NCBI RefSeq assembly: GCF_010993775.1
Contig: NZ_WOTO01000015.1
Span: 1 to 64,000, forward strand
Direction of reading: 5' to 3'
DNA from: Fodinicola feengrottensis
Lineage (GTDB): Bacteria; Actinomycetota; Actinomycetes; Mycobacteriales; HKI-0501
Length of the DNA stretch: 64,000 nt
Within the stretch, counting starts at the first letter, position 1, and the number at the start of each line of letters is the position of its first letter. A model generated the notes under the pieces. The model was not told where the DNA came from and did no database searches. It was given only the letters and a program-made list of their open reading frames with translations. Below are positions 37,459 to 44,788 of the stretch, in pieces. Both the position numbers and the translations under genes were made by a program.

Positions 37459-38091
37459 ATGATCGACATGCTGCCATCCGACCACCGGACCCGCCGGTTC
37501 GTTCAGCTCTTCGTCGGTCTCGCGCTCTACGGACTGAGCTCCGCCCTGATGATCCGGGCGCAGCTTGGCCTGGATCCCTGGGACGTGTTCCATCAGGGCC
37601 TGGTCGAGCACACCGGGCTCAGTTTCGGGGTGATCACGATCATTGTCGGCGCGGTGGTGATGCTGGGCTGGATCCCGCTTCGGCAGTGGCCCGGCATCGG
37701 CACCCTCTGCAACGTGGTGCTGGTCGGGGTGTCCGTCGACGTGTCGCTGGCGCTGCTGCCGGCCCCGTCCGGGCTGCCGGCGAGGATCGCCTTCCTGGCC
37801 GGCGGGATCGTGCTCTGCGGGTTCGCCACCGGTTGCTATGTCGGCGCCGGCCTCGGCCCGGGACCGCGGGACGGCCTGATGACCGGGCTGGTCGCGCGTA
37901 CTGGCGGCTCGATCCGGCTGGTGCGTACGGGCATCGAGATCGCGGTGCTCGCGGTCGGCTTCCTGCTCGGCGGCTCGGTGGGAGTGGGCACGCTCGCGTA
38001 CGCGCTGGCCATCGGCCCGCTGGTGCATTTCTTCCTGCCACTGATGAAGATCACCGCACCCGAGCCGGCACCTGAGCATGTCGCGTCGTAG
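37459..38091 (+). CDS. yczE: YczE/YitT-type integral membrane protein
   Basis: The 210-residue protein has about five membrane helices: FVQLFVGLALYGLSSALMI, LSFGVITIIVGAVVMLGWI, LCNVVLVGVSVDVSLALL, IAFLAGGIVLCGFATGCYV, and the last near LAYALAIGPLVHFFLPL. GLDPWDVFHQG and GPGPRDGLMTGLV are the YczE family marks. Transport substrate is unknown. It is divergent from the MocR-type regulator that should control it. The ATG at 37459 or the one at 37468 may be the start. Confidence 0.92.
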   Translation: MIDMLPSDHRTRRFVQLFVGLALYGLSSALMIRAQLGLDPWDVFHQGLVEHTGLSFGVITIIVGAVVMLGWIPLRQWPGIGTLCNVVLVGVSVDVSLALLPAPSGLPARIAFLAGGIVLCGFATGCYVGAGLGPGPRDGLMTGLVARTGGSIRLVRTGIEIAVLAVGFLLGGSVGVGTLAYALAIGPLVHFFLPLMKITAPEPAPEHVAS

Positions 38092-38101
38092 CCTTCACGT
38101 C

Positions 38102-39250
38102 ATGACCGATGGCGTTCAGGGTTTTGAGACGTTGGCGATTCACGCTGGTCAGGACGCCGATCCTGCGACCGGCGCGGTGATCACGCCCATCCACCAGACC
38201 TCCACTTACCGGCAGCCCACGGTGGGGGAGCTGCCCGGTGGGTACGACTACAGCCGGGCCGGCAACCCGACTCGTACGGCGCTGGAGGAGTGCCTGGCCG
38301 CCCTCGAAGGGGGCGTGCGCGGACTCGCCTTCGCGTCCGGAATGGCCGCCACCGACACCTTGTTGCGTACGGTCTGCAAACCCGGCGACCACATCGTCAT
38401 TCCCAACGACGCGTACGGCGGCACGTACAGACTGATTGCCCGCGTGCTGGACCGCTGGGGCCTGGAGTTCACCGCGGTCCCACTGTCCGATGTGGACGGC
38501 GTACGGGCTGCGCTTCGCCCGAACACCAAGCTCATCTGGTGCGAGACACCGACCAACCCGCTGCTCGGGATCGCGGACGTGACCGCGCTCGCTGGGATCG
38601 CGCGGGAGGCCGGTGTGCAACTGGTCGTGGACAACACTTTCGCTTCGCCTTATCTGCAGCAGCCGCTGATCCTCGGCGCGGACGTTGTCGTGCATTCGAC
38701 GACGAAATACGTCGGCGGGCATTCCGACGTGGTCGGCGGGGCGATCATCGTGAGGAATGCGCAGCTGGGCGAGGACCTGGCATTCCACCAGAAGTCGATG
38801 GGCGCGATCTCTGGGCCTTTCGACTCCTGGCTTGCGTTGCGAGGTTTGAAAACTCTGGCCGTACGAATGGAACGCCACTGCGACAACGCGGAAAGCATCG
38901 TCGAGCTGCTCTCCAACCACTCGGCGGCGGCGGAGATTTTCTATCCAGGGCTGGAAAGTCACCCGGGTCATGAGATCGCCGCGAAACAGATGCGCCGGTA
39001 CGGCGGAATGGTGAGTTTCCGGGTCAAGGGCGGCCAGCAAGCCGCTGTCCAGGTCTGCAACCGGGCGAAGTTGTTCACCCTGGCCGAATCTCTCGGTGGC
39101 GTGGAGTCGTTGATCGAGCACCCCGGCCTGATGACGCATGCCAGCGTGGCCGGCTCGGAACTGCAGGTCCCCGACGACCTGATCCGCCTGTCGGTGGGGA
39201 TCGAGAGCGTCGAGGACCTGCGCGCGGACCTTTTGCAGGCGCTGGGCTAA
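38102..39250 (+). CDS. metB: Cystathionine gamma-synthase (trans-sulfuration PLP enzyme)
   Basis: The 382-residue enzyme is intact. Features are TPIHQTSTYRQPTVGELPG, GYDYSRAGNPTRTALEECLA, FASGMAATDTLLRTV, ETPTNPLLGIADV, VVDNTFASPYLQQPL, and the PLP-lysine DVVVHSTTKYVGGHSDVVGG. It forms cystathionine from O-acyl-homoserine and cysteine, or in the same family splits it. With cbs at 21800 both directions of transsulfuration are covered. I chose the ATG at 38102 (MTDGVQGFETLAIHAGQ), matching the family start. Its 3' end overlaps the convergent next gene by four bases. Confidence 0.93.
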   Translation: MTDGVQGFETLAIHAGQDADPATGAVITPIHQTSTYRQPTVGELPGGYDYSRAGNPTRTALEECLAALEGGVRGLAFASGMAATDTLLRTVCKPGDHIVIPNDAYGGTYRLIARVLDRWGLEFTAVPLSDVDGVRAALRPNTKLIWCETPTNPLLGIADVTALAGIAREAGVQLVVDNTFASPYLQQPLILGADVVVHSTTKYVGGHSDVVGGAIIVRNAQLGEDLAFHQKSMGAISGPFDSWLALRGLKTLAVRMERHCDNAESIVELLSNHSAAAEIFYPGLESHPGHEIAAKQMRRYGGMVSFRVKGGQQAAVQVCNRAKLFTLAESLGGVESLIEHPGLMTHASVAGSELQVPDDLIRLSVGIESVEDLRADLLQALG

Positions 39251-40303
39251 TTTCCCAGGTCTGGTTGGGCGATTCCGGGCTGTGCCGTCGGATCGCTACC
39301 GGTTGGCGGCGGGTCGCTGGGTGGCCCACCAGGCGATGCGGCCGCTGACGGTTGGGCGGATGCGCTGGGGGACGGGTCGGCGGATGGCGAGTCTGACGGC
39401 GCCGGGTTGGCCTCGTTGGGAGTACCGAACTGCACCAGGCTGAGCACGAATGTACCCCAGTGGCTGCCCGATGGCGGCGTGTCGGTGCCGCTGTCTACCG
39501 TCTGGTATCCGATCGCTAGCTGTCCTGTCGTAGAGGGCGAGGCGTCGGGCAGGTACGCCCAGATGACGACGCCTTTCTGAACGCCAGCGAAGTGCTTGCC
39601 GTGCATCGGAGTGCCCTGCGGAACGGCCGGCTGAATGGCCTTCTGATCCGCATGCAAGGCGGCCGACGCGTAGGCAGGATCGCCGCTGCTGACACCGATC
39701 ATCAACGTCCCGTGGCTGGTATGGACCATGGTGGTCGCCGGTAGATGGATGGCTTGTACCGGTACCGTTCCGACTACGTGAGAGGCCGATTTTCTTTGAT
39801 CCAAAGCCACCCATGCCTGTACGGGAGATGTCGTGGACGATTTGTTCTGCCCCAGCCGGAAAGTTTTGGGCCGGATGAAGGCCATCAGAAAGCTGCAAAC
39901 TCACGTCGGCCTTCGGGTTATCCAAGGTCGGCAGTTTGCTGACCACCATCGTGATCGTGTCGCCGCGTTCGGTCTTGAAAGTCAACGGCTGGGTCTTCGT
40001 CCGCAGAGACAGGTCCGGTGTTTGGAAAGCTATCGGAGTGGAATCCCGGCTGAGAAGGAAGGGGGAGGGGCTTTCCGGCGTCTGGGCCACGTTGGTGGCT
40101 GGGGTGGCGACGGTGGCGGCGGTCTGCGCTGATGCGCCGAGGGCGACCACCGCGAGGCCGGCCACTCCGGCGGCGCCGGCGGCCATCCGGCGGCGGTGCC
40201 GGCGAAGGGCGCCGGAGGTGACGCTGGCCGCGTCGATGACGGACGTCGGCTCGTCGTCGACGGCCTGGTGTAGGGAACTACGGAATTCCTCGATGCTGTT
40301 CAT
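39247..40303 (-). CDS. Single-span membrane protein downstream of a sigma factor, frameshifted
   Basis: The N-terminal 45 residues are cytoplasmic (MNSIEEFRSSLHQAVDDEPT, then a basic RRHRRRMAAG). One membrane helix follows (AAGVAGLAVVALGASAQTAA), then an extracytoplasmic region of about 250 residues with SLRTKTQPLTFKTERGDTIT and GTFVLSLVQFGTPNEANP. It ends with a Pro/Ser-rich tail (PSDSPSADPSPSASAQPS). The frame shifts near 39870, where SRTGMGG-type sequence replaces VQAWVALDQRKSASHVV. Its start overlaps the sigma factor stop (ATGA). The layout suggests an anti-sigma-like sensor, without a recognisable zinc motif. Confidence 0.7.
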
Positions 40304-40841
40304 GACTGTGCCTCCACGGGCCGGGCCATGCGGGCCTCGTTCAGTTCAGGGGTGATTCGCAGCTTCCGGAAGGCCCGCGCGGCCGTACTTTTGACCGTAC
40401 CGTTGGCAATTCCGAGCACCGCGGCGATGGCTTCCTCGGACAGGTCGTCGTAGTAGCGAAGGACGATCACCGAGCGCTCTCGTCGGTGAGCGTCGCGAGC
40501 GCGCGAAAGACCGTGTCCCGCTGCGCGTGGTCCTCGGTGGTGTCTGCCGCGACGGCATGCTCCGGCACGTCCGCGGTGGTGCGCTCCCGCCACGGCTTTC
40601 GGCGCCACCAGTTGTGATGGGCGTTGACCAGCACTCGGCGGACGTACCCGTACGGATCGTCGGCCCGGATCCGGTGCCAGCGCAGGTAAGCCTTCTCCAA
40701 CGCGGTCTGGACAAGGTCCTCTGCCTGGGCCCGATCGCCGGTCAGCAGCTCGGCCGTACGCAGCAGCCTGGTGGCCGCCGAGCCGACGAACGCCGAGAAA
40801 TCGTCTCCCGCCGGCCCGCTGTCCGGGCCGGGGGTCAGCAT
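40300..40841 (-). CDS. SigE-family ECF RNA polymerase sigma factor, frameshifted
   Basis: Region 2 is FSAFVGSAATRLLRTAELLT, then GDRAQAEDLVQTALEKAYLRW. The linker has DDPYGYVRRVLVNAHHNWWRR, a SigE-family hallmark in actinobacteria. After a shift near 40480, region 4 is RERSVIVLRYYDDLSEEAIA followed by GTVKSTAARAFRKLR. A good aaggagatcag precedes the ATG at 40841. Length is about 180 residues. It is coupled to the membrane protein gene downstream by a 4-base overlap, so that protein probably controls the sigma factor. Confidence 0.9.
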
Positions 40842-40954
40842 CTGATCTCCTTCATACCTTCCATGACGGGTCTGTGGCGGCTGCAGGTTCTGTCCGTCGG
40901 CCGTCGATGCGAGGATCATCGCACCGGCGTCGACGACTGGGTAGGAGACAGCAC

Positions 40955-41938
40955 ATGGGTTCGCACGGCGAGGGGCCGGCGACTACCGAGGCAGATCCGG
41001 CCGATCCGGAGGGTCATCCGGACGTACGCACGGCTATGCCGCCGCCGAAGTGGGGCGGGCCGGACGCGCAATACACCGACGCGCTGCCGGAGATCCCCAA
41101 GGCCAAACCCAAGTCGTCCAGGTCCGCTCGGGCGCGGCACCGGCGCGCGGAGGCGGCGGCTCGGAACGGCTCGCCGGCCGCTGGTGGCGAGGCTGCTCCG
41201 GAGGCCGACGGCAAGCGTTCGTACGTGCCGGCCGAGGCGGAGGCCGGTGCTGCCGAGGCCAGCGGTCCGGTGCACCAGATGGGTCCGCTGCCGGTGGTGC
41301 CGGTGTCACCGCCAGCGCCGAACGGGCGGCCCGTACTCGATGGTCACCCGCCGATCCAGCACCCCACTCGGCCGATACCGACGAAGGTCTCCGCTGGTCA
41401 GGTGGCCGGTCCGCCGGTACGGGTGGCGCTGTCAGCGCCCGATCCGTGGTGGCCCGCCTCGCCCGACATGGCGGCGGTGTTGGTCGGCTGGGTGCGCTGC
41501 TGGCCGGTCCGCCGGTTGTCGGTTGGCGGGCTGATCGCCACGCTCGGGGCGATCGTGCTGGTGATCGGGTCGTTCGCGCCCTTCGTGGCGTACGGCGGGC
41601 CGGCGGCGACACTTCGGCGGCTGCCGGATTCCTATCCGGCGTGGAGCATGCGTACGTTCATGTTCCCGCTGTCGGTGCTGCCGGTGATCCTCGCCGTGGT
41701 GGTGGTTCTGATGATGGTGGCCGGCGTCCGCCGGGCGAGCGGGACCGTGCCGCTGCCGCTCGGATCGCGGCAGGTGATGGTCGTGGCGGCGTTCGGAGCG
41801 TTGCTGATCCTGTCCGGCTACGCGGTGTCCGCGAAGGCGGTCGTCTTCGACCCGGCGGTCTTCGCGCCGGCAGCCGCCGGCCTGTCGCTCAGTTTCGGCG
41901 GCGGCGGCCTCACCATGTGGCTCGCGCGGCGTTGGTGA
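40955..41938 (+). CDS. Membrane protein with disordered cytoplasmic N-terminus, unknown
   Basis: Start at the ATG at 40955 behind gtaggagacagcac. Residues 1-180 are Pro/Ala/Glu/Arg-rich and disordered (PPPKWGGPDAQYTDALPE, AKPKSSRSARARHRRAEA). The remaining 150 residues carry four membrane helices: LSVGGLIATLGAIVLVIGSF, TFMFPLSVLPVILAVVVVLM, VMVVAAFGALLILSGYAV and AAAGLSLSFGGGGLTMWLA. I recognise no family. A dispersed repeat copy follows its stop codon at about 42010. Confidence 0.75.
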   Translation: MGSHGEGPATTEADPADPEGHPDVRTAMPPPKWGGPDAQYTDALPEIPKAKPKSSRSARARHRRAEAAARNGSPAAGGEAAPEADGKRSYVPAEAEAGAAEASGPVHQMGPLPVVPVSPPAPNGRPVLDGHPPIQHPTRPIPTKVSAGQVAGPPVRVALSAPDPWWPASPDMAAVLVGWVRCWPVRRLSVGGLIATLGAIVLVIGSFAPFVAYGGPAATLRRLPDSYPAWSMRTFMFPLSVLPVILAVVVVLMMVAGVRRASGTVPLPLGSRQVMVVAAFGALLILSGYAVSAKAVVFDPAVFAPAAAGLSLSFGGGGLTMWLARRW

Positions 41939-42009
41939 TGACCGCCGGCGCGCTGCTGCACCTGATGGGCGCCGGGCCGGAGCTGGGCCCCCGGCGAACT
42001 GAAAATTCC

Positions 42010-42068
42010 GCTGACCGAATTGAGTCGCCCCCGAATTTCACGATCCGCTGGTGGGCCGACAGTTTCGG
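42010..42068 (+). repeat. Dispersed repeat copy 3
   Basis: The stretch gtcgcccccgaatt at about 42024 and ggccgacagtttcggc at about 42055 match, with the same spacing, the repeats at 4190-4243, 4355-4412 and 44601-44655. It is the most diverged of the four copies. It lies about 70 bases after the stop of the membrane protein gene. Confidence 0.6.
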
Positions 42069-42160
42069 CGACCAGCGACCAGCGACGGCCGACCAGCGAC
42101 CAGCGACCGCTGACCAGCGGCTAGCGACCGCCGATCGCCGACCAGCGGCTAGCGAGTGGT
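42067..42160. repeat. Short tandem repeats of gaccagc units
   Basis: The sequence repeats variants of gaccagcgaccagcgac and ccgaccagcggctagcgac several times in about 95 bases. It starts where the dispersed repeat copy ends. It is non-coding and probably arose by slippage. Confidence 0.7.
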
Positions 42161-42209
42161 CGGCAACAGGGTTGCTTCGGCGACCGCTGGACGGCCGACC
42201 ACCGGCGAC

Positions 42210-42732
42210 TCAGGCGCCGAAGGGTTGGGTGACCATCAAGATGGTGATCACCAGGAACAGCAGCGACGACGCGACGCCGGCCGAGGCGGTGGCCCGGCCG
42301 CGTACCGAATCGAGCTTTCCCTTTGTCTGTAGATCCATGGCGCGCGCGGTGACATTGCTTTCCTTGTCGAAGTCCTTATGGCCGGTGCCGTCGTCCACCT
42401 GCCGGCCGGCCTCCATCAGGGTGACGGCGTGTCGGAGGGCTGGTACGAGCACCAGCAGGATGATCGCGAAGGCGACCACGTAAAGCGTCATGGAGATGGT
42501 CAGCCACGCGGTGCCGAAGGTGACCTTCGTGCTGGCCGTGATCACCGCGGCGCCCAGCCGAAAAAACCAGCAGGGACAGCAGGCAGTAGAGGAAAGTCTG
42601 CCGCGCCGAGGTGCGGACGGTGTCGATGTCGCCGGTCCGGATGCCACGCAAGCCGTTCATCGGGACCAGCACCAGCGGGCCGATCAGGAAGACAGCGGCG
42701 ATCATGTGCAGTGTCAGCAGGAATACGCGCAT
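42210..42732 (-). CDS. Four-helix integral membrane protein (DUF2269-like), frameshifted
   Basis: The N-terminus MRVFLLTLHMIAAVFLIGPL and MNGLRGIRTGDIDTVR with QTFLYCLLSLLVF are in one frame. After a shift near 42555 the protein continues RLGAAVITASTKVTFGTAWL, TISMTLYVVAFAIILLVLVP, and ends ASSLLFLVITILMVTQPFGA. About 174 residues and four helices fit the DUF2269 type of small membrane protein. Its function is unknown. It stands alone, reading away from the MITE-like element upstream of it. Confidence 0.78.
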
Positions 42733-42821
42733 GGGCAGACTTTAGGACCTCACCCATGTGCGGGGCACGGCGAGCCGCGTGGAAGCGGCGTATCCACCGT
42801 TCGTCCGTACTTTCCGGCCTA

Positions 42822-42980
42822 GTACTACAGGGCTGCTCAAGCGGCGATAGCCGAGCCCAAACGCCGCCTGACGGCACGGCGAAACCGCCCACGTGGCGCT
42901 GCCACGCCAGGCGGCCCCCGCCGCACCGCCAGACGACGCTTGGATCTCGACTCTCATCCGCATGAGCAGCCCTGTAGTAC
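42822..42980. mobile_element. MITE-like element 2, 159 bp, TA target
   Basis: The ends GTACTACAGGGCTGCTCA and complement form an inverted repeat of about 22-25 bases with one mismatch, flanked by TA (42820-42821, 42981-42982). If the flanks are counted, the repeat reads CTAGTACTACAGGGCTG. The interior folds on itself, and the right side contains acgcttggatctcgactctcatcc in two parts shared with element 1 (23262-23424). The termini differ from element 1. There is no coding capacity. Confidence 0.78.
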
Positions 42981-42982
42981 TA

Positions 42983-43182
42983 GATCCCTGACGTTTGTCA
43001 GTTCCCCGCGACCGGTCTGGTGTGGTTGTCTTCGGTCGGGATCCTTCGGTAGCGGGGAGCGACGGTCGCGCCCGACTGTCTCGTGTGACGGGGGTGCCCG
43101 TCGCTCCCTGTGCCCGGACGGTGCACAAAAGTCTGCCCGCAGAGCCGCCCTCCGGGTACGGTACGCCAGCCGCCGAGCCACG
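42983..43182. other. Intergenic region with one inverted repeat
   Basis: Between MITE-like element 2 and the next start codon, gggagcgacgg at 43055-43065 and its complement at 43098-43108 can pair. No gene is apparent. The region must contain the promoter of the rightward gene. Confidence 0.4.
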
Positions 43183-44601
43183 ATGCTTGCCTTCGTGCGT
43201 GATCAACCAGGAATGCGAGCCGTCCGGCCGCCGGCCTTCGCCGACGGACCGGTGCCGCGCCCCTGGCTGCCGTGGGCGATGGCCGGAGCGGCCGCTGGAT
43301 GTGTCACCGGTTTCTTCGTCTTCGTGCTGTCCGCGCAGGCCCTGGCGGACAAGCCGGGGCTGTTCGCCGTCGTCTTGGCAGCCTTCCTGGTGATGGTCGC
43401 CGGCCTGATCGCGGTGCTTGCCCTCGGCGCATCTTTTTCATCACCGAGGCGCCGCTGCAGGTGCGTACGCCTCCGACTATCCAGGGAGCACTACAAGTGG
43501 CACTGCGTCCCGGCCGTTCAGGCCGTCCCGGACCGATGCCGCCGGCGGTCGGCGCGCAGTGGGTCGCCCCGCTGGCCCGCGCGGTGGCCGGCACGATGGC
43601 CGCCGGCAGCAGCCGGCTGATGGTGCTGGCCGCTCGCGACCGGCTGATTCACGGCGTACCCGTCTTCACCTTCCGCTGGACCATGACCGGATCGGACAAC
43701 CCCACCGCGGTCCGCGCCAACCAGCGGGCCGCCTTTCGGGCGGTCCGGGTCCGGCTGGCCCAGCCGACCCGGCCGCAGCGGATCGGGCCGGTGCTGCTGA
43801 TCCCCGGGTCGATACGGCCCGACCAGCCGATCGGTGACGAGTGCACCGCCGGCTGGCTCGATCCGGCGTCCGCCCGGTTGTTGAACTCGCCGACCGTCCG
43901 GCGGGCGCTGCTCCCGCTCGGCGGCAGTTGGGTGGCGATCCACCGCACCGCCGTCGTCGTACACGACCAGGACCTCGGCCGTGGCACCAAGCCACTCCCG
44001 CACCGAGTGGACGCCACGATCGCGCTGGCCCGCGCGCGATCGACACCACCCTCGCTGGGCTGTCCGGCCCACCTTCACCCTCGGCGTCAGGCCCGCCGTC
44101 GCCTGTTCGTATGCCGCCGCCGTCCCTTGTTCGTACGCCGACTCCAGGGCCGGCTCGTACGCCGCCGCCGTCCCTTGTTCGTACGCCGACTTCGGCGCCC
44201 GCTCGTCCGCCGGCGGCCTCGCCTCCCGCCCGCACACCGGCGCCTCCGATCCCGCCGGCGCCCGGCTGGGCGCCGCCGTTCCCGCCCATTCCCGGCCCGC
44301 CCTTTCCCGGCCCGGCCGCTCAGGGGCCGCCGGCCTACGTACCGGCTGGTCAGCTCCCGGTTCCTGCCACCGATGGTCCACCGGCCCAGCTGCCACGACC
44401 GCCGGCGGACGATCCGACCGCTCGGCTCGGCTACCCGCCGGCCGACGGTCCGACCGCTCAGCTGGTGCATCCGGCTGCCGATGTCCGACCGCCCAGGTGC
44501 CGCTTCGACCGGCTCCGGTGTCGCCGGCAGATCCGCCGACCGTCCAGCTCCCGGCGCCCGAATCCGCGACCGTCCAACTCCCGCCCCGGCCGCCAGCCTG
44601 A
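43183..44601 (+). CDS. Membrane-anchored protein with long proline-rich C-terminus, frameshifted
   Basis: Two membrane helices (WAMAGAAAGCVTGFFVFVLS, LFAVVLAAFLVMVAGLIAVL) follow a short cytoplasmic start. Next comes a folded region of about 180 residues (LMVLAARDRLIHGVPVFTFR, RTAVVVHDQDLGRGTKPLPH). The last about 180 residues are Pro/Ala/Thr-rich, with repeats such as RTPPPSLVRTPTSAPA and PPADDPTARLGYPPADGP. The frame shifts near 43430, 44040 and 44490, and the corrected end is PESATVQLPPRPPA at 44601. No family is recognised. The proline-rich tail could span the wall or bind partners. It converges on the VWA gene. Confidence 0.65.
44108..44203 (+). repeat. 48-bp tandem repeat, two units, coding
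   Basis: Unit 1 (44108-44155) and unit 2 (44156-44203) begin cgtatgccgccgccgtccct and cgtacgccgccgccgtccct and differ at few positions. Each encodes 16 residues of the R-T/M-PPPSLVRTPT type in the proline-rich tail. Confidence 0.85.
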
Positions 44602-44655
44602 TTTTGCCGCCCCCGAATTCGAGGCTTCCGCGGTCGTACGACAGTTTGGCGCCGC
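44601..44655 (+). repeat. Dispersed repeat copy 4
   Basis: Directly at the stop codon of the proline-rich protein, ttttgccgcccccgaattcg is followed 20 bases on by cgacagtttggcgcc. It matches the copies at 4190, 4355 and 42010. Like copies 1 and 3 it lies shortly after a stop codon. Confidence 0.75.
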
Positions 44656-44722
44656 ACCGGGCCACCTTCCGCCGCGGTACGTGGACCGCCTCCGGCGACA
44701 GCCGCCCCAGCGCACCGGTGGA

Positions 44723-44779
44723 TTGACCGCATCGACGCGATGCGTGCGTCAGGAGCACGCATCGCGTCGATGCGGTCAA
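44723..44779. terminator. Long perfect hairpin between convergent genes
   Basis: A perfect 25-base inverted repeat (44723-44747 with 44755-44779) has a 7-base loop. The arm contains the inner palindrome cgcatcgacgcgatgcg. It lies between the 3' ends of the proline-rich gene and the leftward VWA gene and should stop both. Confidence 0.8.
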
Positions 44780-44788
44780 AACGACGGA

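Noticed and set aside
42067..42160. Possible CRISPR-like repeats in the gaccagc region.
   Set aside because: The units are short, irregular and contiguous with no spacers, and no cas genes are present.
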